Shown one piece after another: positions 41,277-49,152 of a DNA stretch of 64,000 bases; the first letter of the stretch is position 1, and the number at the start of each line of letters is the position of its first letter. The position numbers were made by a program, and so were the translations under genes. Origin of the DNA: Aerococcus tenax (lineage in GTDB: Bacteria > Bacillota > Bacilli > Lactobacillales > Aerococcaceae); NCBI RefSeq assembly GCF_003286645.3, contig NZ_CP127382.2, positions 124,001 through 188,000 of the forward strand. Direction: 5' to 3'. Under the pieces are notes generated by a model that did no database searches, was not told the origin of the DNA, and was given only the letters and a program-made list of their open reading frames with translations.

Positions 41277-42050
41277 CTAGTAAAAGTCTAAAACAAAGTG
41301 ACCTTTGGGATGATGGAGGCGGTCGGAATGGACTTGGTAGGTTTCTTCAATGATGGATTCACTGAGGACCTCTGCGGGTTTCCCACCGGTTACTAGTTGC
41401 CCTTCAGAGAGCAGGTAGGCACAATCGCAGTAGCGTAAGACCTGGTTGAGGTCGTGGAGGATCATGACCACGGTCAGCCCCTTTTCTTCATTCAGTCGGC
41501 CAATGAGATTGAGAAAGTGAATCTGGTTACGGATATCCAGGTAGGTCGTCGGTTCATCAAGAAAGAGAAGGTCAGGCTCTTGTGCCAAAGCTAAGGCTAG
41601 CCAGACTAACTGCCTTTGACCACCAGAGAGCTCTTGGAGTTGTTTATTCCGATAGGCACTTAAGCCCACCATGTCGATCACTTGCTTGACAATGTCTTGG
41701 TCTTCCTTAGAACCATGGTCTAGCCAAGTTTGGTAAGGACTCCTCCCCAGACTCACAATATCAAAAACAGAAAGTAATAGTTGGTTGCGGTGGCTTTGTT
41801 GGACCACGGCTATCTTTTTGGCGCGTTCTTTTAAGGGAATAGCATGCAAATCTTGTCCTTCAAAAATCACCTGGCCACTCTCTAATGGCTTACGTCCATT
41901 GAGGCAGTCAAAAAGTGTCGTCTTTCCCGATCCATTGGGGCCAATTAAGCCGGTAATACTTTCTGCTTCAATATCCAGCGAAATATGACTCAAGTGAAAG
42001 TCCGACTGTCTTCCATAAGAATAACTGATATCTTGGGCTGTTAATAAGAT
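41277..42050 (-). CDS. Iron-complex ABC ATP-binding protein (FecE-like) with apparent ATC start
   Basis: The ATPase of the importer: Walker A GPNGSGKTT, signature LSGGQRQLVWLALAL, Walker B LLFLDEPTTYLD, H-loop LHDLNQVL. The first canonical start codon in frame is TTG at 41993, which would cut off the N-terminal strand 'LLTAQDISYSYGRQSDF'. Upstream, a near-perfect ribosome binding site, GGAGGTGATC, lies nine bases before an in-frame ATC at 42050, and the frame is closed by the permease stop. So translation probably begins at ATC (a rare start, as in infC), or an ATG was mutated. 257 residues from ATC. Confidence 0.85.
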   Translation of the reverse strand: MLLTAQDISYSYGRQSDFHLSHISLDIEAESITGLIGPNGSGKTTLFDCLNGRKPLESGQVIFEGQDLHAIPLKERAKKIAVVQQSHRNQLLLSVFDIVSLGRSPYQTWLDHGSKEDQDIVKQVIDMVGLSAYRNKQLQELSGGQRQLVWLALALAQEPDLLFLDEPTTYLDIRNQIHFLNLIGRLNEEKGLTVVMILHDLNQVLRYCDCAYLLSEGQLVTGGKPAEVLSESIIEETYQVHSDRLHHPKGHFVLDFY

Positions 42051-42056
42051 GGTCGA

Positions 42057-43046
42057 TCACCTCCGAGTCGATTGGCGGTAAAGCAGGTAGAGGAAGAAAG
42101 GTCCTCCAATTAGGGACATGGTGGTTCCGATGGGGATTTCCAAAGGCGCAATTACCGTCCGTGACAAGGTATCGGCCAGGATAAGTAGAATGGCCCCCAG
42201 GATCCCAGTAAAGGGGATCAGACGACTATGTTTGCCACCAACCAGTAAACGGGCTACATGGGGGATAATTAAACCCACAAAACCGATCATCCCCACAAAT
42301 GAAACCGTAATGGCTGCCAGGTAAACACCAACCAGGGCCACTACCAAGGCAATAACCTTAGGTGGATAGCCTAAAGAATGAATTAGTCCATCCTCTAATT
42401 GCAATAAATCCATCTTGGGATGGATGAAAATCAGGCAGAGATAGGCTGGTAGGGCATAGAGAAAGAGTAAGGAAATATCTTGCCAACTATGACCACTGAG
42501 GTTACCGTTTAGCCAGAGAATGGCCCCATGGAGGCGGTCACTATTCATGGTAACGATAACACTTTGTAAACCGCCCAATACCGAGCGGATGGCTAAACCG
42601 GTTAGGACAATCCGAACCGAAGAATAGGATGACTGAAAAGCTAAGAGACCCACCAAAAGAAAGGCTCCCACTCCGCCGACAAAGGCGAAAAGGGGAACCA
42701 TGGCGGTCTGTTCTGGAAAGAGGATCAATATCACCACCGCTAATAAGCTGGCTCCGGCATTAATCCCCAAGATATTGCTGTCGGTAATGGGATTTTTGAG
42801 GACACTCTGGATCAGTAGTCCGGAAAGTCCCAGGTTTAGTCCTGCCAAAAGGGTAATGGCGATTCGGGGATAGCGGATGCTCCAGAGGATCTGTCCTCGC
42901 TTAGTAGCTTGGTCAGTGAAAGAAGATAAAATATCTTCCAAATTGACTGGAATACTCCCAAGCCGCATACCAATCAGAGCAAAGATTGCCAGGACCACCA
43001 GCAACAACAGAAAGAGAAGCCAGCGACTTCTGCTTCGCTTAATCAC
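42057..43046 (-). CDS. Iron-complex ABC permease (FecCD/BtuC family)
   Basis: A 329-residue BtuC-fold permease with about ten helices. Typical motifs: 'LNLGLSGLLIQSVLKNPITDSNILGINAGA', 'GLIIPHVARLLVGGKHSRLIPFTGILGA' and the final 'GTTMSLIGGPFFLYLLYR'. It forms the channel of the haem or siderophore importer. The GTG start follows the binding-protein stop by one base, and its own stop lies six bases before the presumed ATPase start. Confidence 0.93.
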   Translation of the reverse strand: MIKRSRSRWLLFLLLLVVLAIFALIGMRLGSIPVNLEDILSSFTDQATKRGQILWSIRYPRIAITLLAGLNLGLSGLLIQSVLKNPITDSNILGINAGASLLAVVILILFPEQTAMVPLFAFVGGVGAFLLVGLLAFQSSYSSVRIVLTGLAIRSVLGGLQSVIVTMNSDRLHGAILWLNGNLSGHSWQDISLLFLYALPAYLCLIFIHPKMDLLQLEDGLIHSLGYPPKVIALVVALVGVYLAAITVSFVGMIGFVGLIIPHVARLLVGGKHSRLIPFTGILGAILLILADTLSRTVIAPLEIPIGTTMSLIGGPFFLYLLYRQSTRR

Positions 43047-43047
43047 C

Positions 43048-44082
43048 CTAATCTTCTCCTAAGAGAGCTTTCTTAACGAGCGCCAGGTCATCAGCTAAAC
43101 CTAAACCACCATTGATGCTAATATCATTGGAGGTTAAGGAGATAATGTGGTCATTCTTACCGGCCTTGGTTTCTTGCCAGATTGGTTTTTGTAATTCTGC
43201 TTCGATTTGCTCTTGGGAAGTGTTTTCGTCAGCGGTCCCCTTGTTCTTTAAGTTAAAGACATTGGAGAGTGAATAGCTGATAATGTAGTCAGGATCGGCA
43301 TCAATAATGGCTTCCGAGCTGAAGTTAACTAGACTACCGTCAGTAATCACATCACTGCCTGCCTCCAAGGATTCATCAGCAATGTTTTTCATGCCTAATT
43401 TTTCTAAAATTGAAGCTAGGTAGCTATCATCAGAAGCTACGGAACTGCCTTCTTCTGAGTTAAAGATGATGACGAAGGTTTTTCCGTTAAGGTTTTCGGT
43501 GCCTTTTAAGACTTCTTCTTCTTTGGCATTAATGTCATCGACAATGCTTTGAGCCTTGTCTTGGCGACCGGCTAATTTACCAATGTCTAAGAGGGTTTGT
43601 TTGACATCGTCATAGCGCGTATAGTCAAAGTAAACCGGTTCAACCCCAGCGCCTTCTACTTGTTGGCGAGTCATGGCTTCCAGTTTCTTATTGTTCAAGT
43701 AGTAGTCCGCTTCAGTAGCTGCTAGGGTTTCTAAATCGATCTTAGGACCGCTACCCACTTTAGGAAGGTCACGATAGTCTTCAGGTAATTGGTCGGGAGC
43801 GTGCGAGGTGACACCAACCAGAGGAATCTCTAAAGCATCGGTCATTTCAGCTAGGGATAGGGTTCCTGCAACGAGGGCTGGTTGTTCTTCGCTCCAGTCA
43901 GATTTTTTAACAGAGTCTTTTTCTTCTTTGGGAGCCTCTGTTTGGGACTCTTGACTAGCTACTTCTTCGCTCTGGTCTGAGGAAGCGGCCTCCTTATCGC
44001 TACTATTGCTGCCGTTTGAACAAGCAGCTAAAAGTGCCAGGGAAGTTAAGGCAGTTAAAGTAATCTGTAATTTCTTTTTCAT
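43048..44082 (-). CDS. IsdE-like haem/siderophore-binding lipoprotein
   Basis: A 344-residue substrate-binding protein with a lipoprotein signal (MKKKLQITLTALTSLALLAAC, Cys21 as lipid site) and a low-complexity Ser/Glu linker to about residue 65. It then shows the class III binding fold 'LEIPLVGVTSHAPDQLPEDY' and 'KVGSGPKIDLETLAATEADYY', which resembles staphylococcal IsdE. Anchored outside the membrane, it delivers the ligand to the permease. It is the first gene of the operon. Haem rather than siderophore is suggested by the IsdE resemblance only. Confidence 0.85.
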   Translation of the reverse strand: MKKKLQITLTALTSLALLAACSNGSNSSDKEAASSDQSEEVASQESQTEAPKEEKDSVKKSDWSEEQPALVAGTLSLAEMTDALEIPLVGVTSHAPDQLPEDYRDLPKVGSGPKIDLETLAATEADYYLNNKKLEAMTRQQVEGAGVEPVYFDYTRYDDVKQTLLDIGKLAGRQDKAQSIVDDINAKEEEVLKGTENLNGKTFVIIFNSEEGSSVASDDSYLASILEKLGMKNIADESLEAGSDVITDGSLVNFSSEAIIDADPDYIISYSLSNVFNLKNKGTADENTSQEQIEAELQKPIWQETKAGKNDHIISLTSNDISINGGLGLADDLALVKKALLGED

Positions 44083-44179
44083 ATTACAATCTCCTTATCT
44101 CAAATATTTATTATTTATATATTATTTTATCATGAGGTAAAGAAACAATGTAAGCCTTATCAAAAGTTAGGCGATATAA

Positions 44180-44211
44180 AAGCTTGTTTTTGTTCGTTAT
44201 TTAACAAGCTT
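44180..44211. other. Perfect 9-bp inverted repeat between divergent genes
   Basis: AAGCTTGTT and AACAAGCTT are separated by 14 bases in the 280-base gap between the iron operon and the small membrane gene. It could be an operator or a weak stem-loop; nothing else is evident in this gap apart from AT-rich promoter sequence near 44100-44140. Confidence 0.4.
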
Positions 44212-44363
44212 GCTTACCTTTAGGTGTTTACACTGATTCTTTGTGAGAAAACTTGGAGTGAATTAGGAAAAATATGTCGCTTATATTTGACGTGTCAATT
44301 ATTTGTGACTATACTGATTATGAAGGCTAAAATAAGACGGATATAGTAAGGAGATTATCAAAT

Positions 44364-44618
44364 ATGGAAATTATTGCAATTATTGTTATCTTGGTATTAC
44401 TTGCTGGTCTAGCAATTTATAGCATTCGTAAAACGAAAAAGACTAGGTCATCTGATCACGAAACAAGTAACAAGGAAAGCGAGGCTGATGATCATATTGG
44501 CGTGGGAATCGCCCTTGGCTTAGGGATAGGGGCTTGCTTTGGGGTAGTCTTCGACAATATCCCCCTAGGAATTAGTATCGGCCTATGTATCGGTACCGCT
44601 ATTGGGGTGAATTATTAG
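44364..44618 (+). CDS. Small glycine-zipper membrane protein, 84 aa
   Basis: One N-terminal membrane helix (IIAIIVILVLLAGLAIYSI), a charged linker (KTKKTRSSDHETSNKESEADD) and a glycine-rich hydrophobic C-terminus (GVGIALGLGIGACFGVVF, GISIGLCIGTAIG) with G-x3-G spacing. Such small proteins often oligomerise in membranes; no family name is known to me. Start: ATG with AAGGAGAT. Confidence 0.6.
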   Translation: MEIIAIIVILVLLAGLAIYSIRKTKKTRSSDHETSNKESEADDHIGVGIALGLGIGACFGVVFDNIPLGISIGLCIGTAIGVNY

Positions 44619-44664
44619 GCGCTAACTTTTTAGATTAAGTATAAAAAGTAGGAACCTAGTTTAG

Positions 44665-45210
44665 TTAGATTTCAGCCCGATAGAGAAAACAATCTCTCTC
44701 ATGAGAATAGATAATTCCGCAGGCTTGGAGATAGGAGTAGATAATTGTAGGGCCAACAAAGGCCATGCCTTTTTGCTTGAGGTCTTTAGAAATAGCCGCT
44801 GATAAGGGACTAGTGGTTCTTCCTAATTCCACCCGTCGTTTGCCTTGGGTAAATTGGCACAAATAAGTATAAAAGGAGCCGTATTCCTCCTGAAGTCTTT
44901 GAAAGACTCGGGCATTTTGAATACTGGATCGAATTTTGGCTTGGTGGCGGATGATTTTCTCATTAGTCAATAATTCTTGGATTTTATCCTCACCATATTG
45001 GGCCACCTTATTGACATCGAAATGGTCGTAGGCTTGACGGAAGGCCGCTCTTTTGTTTAAAACGGTCTCCCAGGAAAGCCCGGCTTGAAAAGATTCTAAA
45101 ATTAGCATTTCAAAGAGATAATCGTCTTGGAAATTAGCCAGACCCCATTCCTGGTCATGGTAGCTGATGTATAAGGGATTAGCTAAATTGCACCAGTGGC
45201 AGCGTTGCAT
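44665..45210 (-). CDS. tag: DNA-3-methyladenine glycosylase I
   Basis: Tag removes 3-methyladenine from alkylated DNA. The 181 residues have the Tag zinc ligands: Cys4 in RCHWC, His18 in YHDQEWG, and the C-terminal His/Cys in SHERDCF. The core 'LFEMLILESFQAGLSWETVLNKR' contains the catalytic Glu and the Trp of the base pocket. AAAGGAGGT precedes the ATG. The gene overlaps the upstream ogt gene by 28 bases, so both alkylation repair enzymes are made together. Confidence 0.95.
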   Translation of the reverse strand: MQRCHWCNLANPLYISYHDQEWGLANFQDDYLFEMLILESFQAGLSWETVLNKRAAFRQAYDHFDVNKVAQYGEDKIQELLTNEKIIRHQAKIRSSIQNARVFQRLQEEYGSFYTYLCQFTQGKRRVELGRTTSPLSAAISKDLKQKGMAFVGPTIIYSYLQACGIIYSHERDCFLYRAEI

Positions 45211-45746
45211 GAGTTGTGACCTCCTTTGGGCCAGGTAAATTGACGCATATCCTGGCCTTCTAACTTGAGTAGTTGGTATTTATTCTCTAAGCCACCAGCA
45301 TAGCCAGTAAGTTTCCTATCCTTGCCCACTACCCGGTGGCAGGGGATGATGAGACAAATCGGATTCCAACCGACCGCTCCACCAACTGCTTGGGCCGACA
45401 TACTAGTGATGTGGTGGTTTCTAGCGATCTTATCAGCTATTTCCTGGTAGGTCATGACTTGGCCGTAGGGAATGCTTAGCATGATTTCCGCTACCTCTTG
45501 ACGGAAAGGGGTAGGGTCTTGGAGCCGGAATTTAGGGATAAATTGCGGAACTTCCCTAGAAAAATAAGCGTCTAACCAGGCGATACTTTCTTGGAAGGGT
45601 CGGCTGGTTATTTCAGCATTTTCTAGGTTAAATCTGCTAGCATCCTCTGCCCCCGAAAAGTAAAGCCCAGTTAAGGCTTGACCATCACTAGTGAGGATAA
45701 TATCATCGAAGTTTGTAGGAGTGGAATAAGTCCAGGTGAAAAGCAA
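45183..45746 (-). CDS. ogt: Methylated-DNA-[protein]-cysteine S-methyltransferase
   Basis: A suicide repair protein that takes the methyl group from O6-methylguanine onto its own cysteine. The active-site motif IIPCHRVVG and the helix-turn-helix 'MTYQEIADKIARNHHITSMSAQAVGGAVGWNP' are present, and GYAGGLENKYQLL follows. TTG at 45746 is chosen as start because AAGGAGGGG lies six bases before it; longer readings have no such site. 187 residues. It is the first gene of the ogt-tag pair. Confidence 0.92.
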   Translation of the reverse strand: MLFTWTYSTPTNFDDIILTSDGQALTGLYFSGAEDASRFNLENAEITSRPFQESIAWLDAYFSREVPQFIPKFRLQDPTPFRQEVAEIMLSIPYGQVMTYQEIADKIARNHHITSMSAQAVGGAVGWNPICLIIPCHRVVGKDRKLTGYAGGLENKYQLLKLEGQDMRQFTWPKGGHNSCNAATGAI

Positions 45747-45883
45747 AGTGTGCCCCTCCTTTTTGTGGAAAACGGTTATCAATCGATCAGTCTTATTGTA
45801 ACATGTTGCTTTTGGAGAGCCGTGTCCTGTCAAATAATGATTGTTTTTTTATCCTTGACAAAGGCTGTTTATATTTGTTTTTT

Positions 45884-45892
45884 GTTATAATA
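45884..45892 (+). promoter_or_regulatory. Extended -10 promoter
   Basis: TGTTATAAT lies 47 bases before the start codon of the 96-residue membrane protein. TTGACA at 45856 is too far (25 bases) to be its standard -35. Confidence 0.5.
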
Positions 45893-45938
45893 GAAGTAGA
45901 TAAGTAAAGCTTAACTAGAAAAAGCAGGAGTGAGTCTT

Positions 45939-46229
45939 ATGAAAAACGGTTTATTTATTCGCTTAGTCGCTTATTTTATTAGTAGCTTTTTTACCTTTGT
46001 CGTCTATTTCTTATTGACGGATTATTTTGGGATTGAACTCACTCAATTTCCCGGTCTTTTATTGGGGGTCTACTTAGCCCTGGCTTGGTTCCTCTTTCCG
46101 AAAGTCGTATTAACCCTCCCATACGATTCTGAGGCGGGCTATATGGTTACCAGTAAGATTCTCTATCCAATCTATTTCTTAATTAGTCCAATCTTATTCT
46201 TATATTGGCACTTTAAACGGGTGCTTTAG
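45939..46229 (+). CDS. Small membrane protein, 96 aa
   Basis: Not recognised. Three hydrophobic segments (residues about 5-26, 36-56, 74-92) end in a basic tail HFKRVL. AGGAG lies nine bases before the ATG at 45939. It has its own promoter and terminator, so it is probably a real single gene. Confidence 0.6.
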   Translation: MKNGLFIRLVAYFISSFFTFVVYFLLTDYFGIELTQFPGLLLGVYLALAWFLFPKVVLTLPYDSEAGYMVTSKILYPIYFLISPILFLYWHFKRVL

Positions 46230-46276
46230 AGCTGTTGATTTAGGAAGCATTGGTTCACGCAACAAGGAAAAATAAT

Positions 46277-46313
46277 AAAATCCGCCTAGTTACTCAAACT
46301 GGGCGGATTTTTT
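46277..46313 (+). terminator. Rho-independent terminator
   Basis: AAATCCGCC pairs with GGCGGATTT (loop about 15 bases) and ends in Ts. Confidence 0.88.
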
Positions 46314-46430
46314 AAATTCACTTCAATAATCAAAAGGGGGCTGAGCCGGGGAAGACTACTTTGGCTTTCAGACATGGTAAACTATTTTGGAGAGAGTCGT
46401 TCAGATAAAAATAGAAAGGGATGGGAGTAC

Positions 46431-47168
46431 ATGGAAGGTGCCTTTACTGTGAATTTTACCCGGCTTGAGGGGATTCCTCTGGTGGAGATCTATTCACAAG
46501 AACAAGAGTCTAAAGATATCGTGATTGGCTACCATGGTTATCAATTGAATAAGGAAGCCTTGATTAAACAAGGATTGATCTACGCTGCCAGCGGTTTCCA
46601 TGTCTTCTTGCCCGATGCGCCCCTCCACGGTGACCGCCAAGTTGATCCCTTCCCCGATAGCTCCATTAGTATTATGCCTGGGATAATTGTACAAAGTTTT
46701 GCTGAGTTTCCTAAGCTACTGACTGCGATTCAAGAACGGCAGGCAGTTGATCGGGTCTTTGTCTATGGAGCCTCCATGGGTGGGATTATGGCTGCTATGA
46801 TTGGAACGGCTTATGCGGAAACATTAAGCGGGTTAGCTATTCACATTGCTGGGATTAATTTAGCGGACCAGCTGCAAAGAATTTACGGGGACCGCTATCC
46901 CGAGAAGTTGGGTTCAGAAGCTTTGAAAATTATCCTAGAAAACAGTCCGACCGCTCATCCGGACCAATTCTTAAGCCAGCCGGTCTTTGTCTACAATGGC
47001 GGTTCTGACGATGCTGAAATCTTGGAATTCAACCAGCGCGATATTCAACAGTTAAAGGCTGATTTTCCCCAAGCCCGCTTGGAATGGATGGTTTTAGATG
47101 AAGTCGGCCACCGGGTATCGAGTCAAATCAGCCGACAAACAGCAGCATTCTTTCAGTCTAGTTTCTAA
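46431..47168 (+). CDS. Alpha/beta hydrolase, YitV-like esterase, paralogue of the 2302 gene
   Basis: A 245-residue serine hydrolase: oxyanion segment IGYHGYQLNK, nucleophile elbow GASMGG, acid candidate in 'NGGSDDAEIL' and catalytic His in DEVGHRVSS. The segment LPDAPLHGDRQ matches the paralogue at 2302-3051. The ATG at 46431 has GGGATGGGAG upstream; an in-frame ATG at 46374 lies ahead of that site. The substrate is unknown. Confidence 0.83.
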   Translation: MEGAFTVNFTRLEGIPLVEIYSQEQESKDIVIGYHGYQLNKEALIKQGLIYAASGFHVFLPDAPLHGDRQVDPFPDSSISIMPGIIVQSFAEFPKLLTAIQERQAVDRVFVYGASMGGIMAAMIGTAYAETLSGLAIHIAGINLADQLQRIYGDRYPEKLGSEALKIILENSPTAHPDQFLSQPVFVYNGGSDDAEILEFNQRDIQQLKADFPQARLEWMVLDEVGHRVSSQISRQTAAFFQSSF

Positions 47169-47188
47169 ATGAGATAACTCAAATTCAA

Positions 47189-47236
47189 AAAAAGAAGCAC
47201 AGTTTCTTGATTAAAGGAGAGCTGTGCTTCTTTTGT
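47189..47236. terminator. Bidirectional terminator
   Basis: AAAAGAAGCACAG pairs with CTGTGCTTCTTTT. It separates the hydrolase from the convergent Arc/SPFH genes. Confidence 0.85.
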
Positions 47237-47239
47237 CTT

Positions 47240-47434
47240 TTATTCAATATCCAAATCGATGCGGTCGTTCATGGTTTCGCTAACATATTTACCGTCTTTC
47301 TTGCGTTGCTTGACACATTCGGTGAGCAGGTATTCGATCTGCCCATTAAGGGAGCGGAAGTCATCCTCGGCCCAAGCAGCTAATTGCTCATAGAGCTTTT
47401 GCGAGATGCGGAGCGGGACTTGTTTCTTAGCCAT
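47240..47434 (-). CDS. Arc-like ribbon-helix-helix protein, 64 aa
   Basis: MAKKQVPLRISQKLYEQLAAWAEDDFRSLNGQIEYLL is a ribbon-helix-helix motif: a short beta strand followed by two helices. Such proteins bind DNA as dimers. The start codon overlaps the SPFH gene stop by one base (TAATG), so it is translated with that gene. SPFH-Arc gene pairs are common in Firmicutes; what the Arc-like protein regulates is unknown. Confidence 0.82.
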   Translation of the reverse strand: MAKKQVPLRISQKLYEQLAAWAEDDFRSLNGQIEYLLTECVKQRKKDGKYVSETMNDRIDLDIE

Positions 47435-48465
47435 TAGTAAAGACTTCCCGAGTTCACGATGGGGGAGACTTCGCTATTGCCACAGAGCACGACTAAGAGG
47501 TTGGAAACCATGGCTGCCTTGCGTTCCTCATCTAAGTCGACGACTTGCTTGTCTTCAAGCTTGTCCAGAGCCATCTCTACCATGCCAACCGCGCCATCAA
47601 CGATCATGGCCCGGGCGTCAATGAGGGCAGAGGCTTGTTGACGTTGTAGCATAGCTGCGGCGATTTCAGGCGCATAGGAGAGATGGGTGATGCGGGCTTC
47701 GACAATTTCTAGCCCGGCAAAGTCCACCCGATTTTGGATTTCTTCCTTAATTCTAAGGGCAACAATTTCACTCGACCCACGCAGGGACCCGCCATCGGGT
47801 TCACCATCTCCGGTGGTATCAATTTCAAATTGTGGATTCACATCATAGGGATATTGGCGAATAATGTTACGAAGGGCAGAATCGGTTTGTAAGGACAGGT
47901 ATTCTTTATAATTATCGACATTGAAAACGGCCTTAGCGGTGTCACTCACCCGCCAAATGACTGCAATGCCAATTTCAACCGGGTTCCCCAAGTAGTCATT
48001 AATTTTTTGCTTACTGTTATTTAAGGTCATGGCCTTGAGGGAGATTTTCTTGCTAGGGCCAAGCGAAATTTCCATTCCATTTTGATCTTTGGCCGACTTC
48101 TTTTCGGCTTTTCGGACGTCTCCACTTTGACCGAGATAGGTGCCGGCCGCGGGATTGATGGCTTGGCAGAAGGGGTTAACAAAGTAAAAACCTTCGCCCT
48201 TAAGGGTACCAATATATCTACCAAAAAGGGTCAAAACTAATGATTCTTGTGGGCTTAACACTTTAAGTCCAAAGAGAATTAACCAGGCTAAGGCCAGGTA
48301 GGCAATCGCTAGTAGGTTCACTAGGGGGTGTACTTGGAGGATCAAGAGGATGGCAGCGAGGACAAGACCGATAATATAAGTGATCAGTACGGTCATCCCG
48401 TTTTTCTTACCTGTTAAAACAGTTTCCGTAATTCCAGTGTCTAGTTTCTTATCTGTATTAGCCAT
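47434..48465 (-). CDS. SPFH/band-7 domain membrane protein
   Basis: A 343-residue protein with two N-terminal hydrophobic segments (VLITYIIGLVLAAILLIL, LLAIAYLALAWLILFGL), then the SPFH core 'VLTLFGRYIGTLKGEGFYFVNPF', 'PVEIGIAVIWRVSDTAKAVFNVDNYKEYL' and a helical stretch to 'LEIVEARITHLSYAPEIAAAMLQRQQA'. Stomatin/flotillin relatives organise membrane microdomains and may chaperone membrane proteases. Start: ATG with GAAAGGAAG. A long inverted repeat lies in its leader. Confidence 0.9.
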   Translation of the reverse strand: MANTDKKLDTGITETVLTGKKNGMTVLITYIIGLVLAAILLILQVHPLVNLLAIAYLALAWLILFGLKVLSPQESLVLTLFGRYIGTLKGEGFYFVNPFCQAINPAAGTYLGQSGDVRKAEKKSAKDQNGMEISLGPSKKISLKAMTLNNSKQKINDYLGNPVEIGIAVIWRVSDTAKAVFNVDNYKEYLSLQTDSALRNIIRQYPYDVNPQFEIDTTGDGEPDGGSLRGSSEIVALRIKEEIQNRVDFAGLEIVEARITHLSYAPEIAAAMLQRQQASALIDARAMIVDGAVGMVEMALDKLEDKQVVDLDEERKAAMVSNLLVVLCGNSEVSPIVNSGSLY

Positions 48466-48498
48466 GGGAGTCTTCCTTTCTAATAAGACCAGTGACGA

Positions 48499-48569
48499 TT
48501 AGCCCTCGATAGGTAAATGACCAAGGTTGACCGGCTGAGAATGAATGGCCATTGCTATCCTAGGGCTAA
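48499..48569 (-). other. Structured leader of the SPFH gene
   Basis: TTAGCCCT plus GATAG (48499-48512) pair with CTATC plus AGGGCTAA (48555-48569), a 13-bp interrupted stem with a 42-base interior. It lies 34 bases upstream of the SPFH start in the 5' untranslated region. I could not match it to a known riboswitch. The rest of the 378-base gap holds AT-rich promoter sequence only. Confidence 0.4.
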
Positions 48570-48843
48570 AAAGAACTTTTTACCTTTCGACTCAGCTTTT
48601 AAGTGTCTATCTATTTGATATCTTTATGATATCACTTTGAAACGGTATAAGCAAGAAAAGAACGATTAAATCCAAAAAATACCGTCAAAAAGATTTGCGA
48701 GTTAATTTAAAAGTTGTTTTAGGGCTAGTTTTTAGGGATAAATTAGTATATGATGGTAAAAATTTAGCTTTACAAGCAATTGCAAGATGAGCGTTTTTTG
48801 CAAGCGCTAAGTAGCAGGTCAAGTGAATCGAGGAGGATGAAAC

Positions 48844-49074
48844 ATGCTGGAAGTAATTGGTGTAGGAATCGTGGTTTATTATCTGCTGGGCTGGAAAAAG
48901 CAGAGAAGTCAAAACACTTCTGATTCCAAGAGCGATCCCAAGCAGCCTTTTATGAGCTCACTTAGCTGGTCGCTCTGTTTACTGGGCTGTATGGGGATTA
49001 TTTCTCATAAATTGCCTCTCTACTTAGGTTTAGGGCTGCTTCTCTTAGTCATTGATTATTTTGATAGGGCTTAG
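48844..49074 (+). CDS. Small membrane protein, 76 aa
   Basis: Two hydrophobic segments (VIGVGIVVYYLLGW; LGLGLLLLVIDYF), with a short polar loop and a third weak one between. No family known to me. GAGGAGG lies six bases before the ATG, which supports it being real. A terminator follows. Confidence 0.55.
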   Translation: MLEVIGVGIVVYYLLGWKKQRSQNTSDSKSDPKQPFMSSLSWSLCLLGCMGIISHKLPLYLGLGLLLLVIDYFDRA

Positions 49075-49109
49075 TGATTCCTTTACATATCAGCGAGTAA
49101 AAATAAGAA

Positions 49110-49152
49110 AACGGTATAGCTGGCCTTGGTAGCTAGCTATACCGTTGTTTTT
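49110..49152. terminator. Bidirectional terminator for the small gene and the trp operon
   Basis: AACGGTATAGCT pairs with AGCTATACCGTT around GGCCTTGGTAGCT-type loop, with a T-run on the plus side and an A-rich run on the other. Confidence 0.8.
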
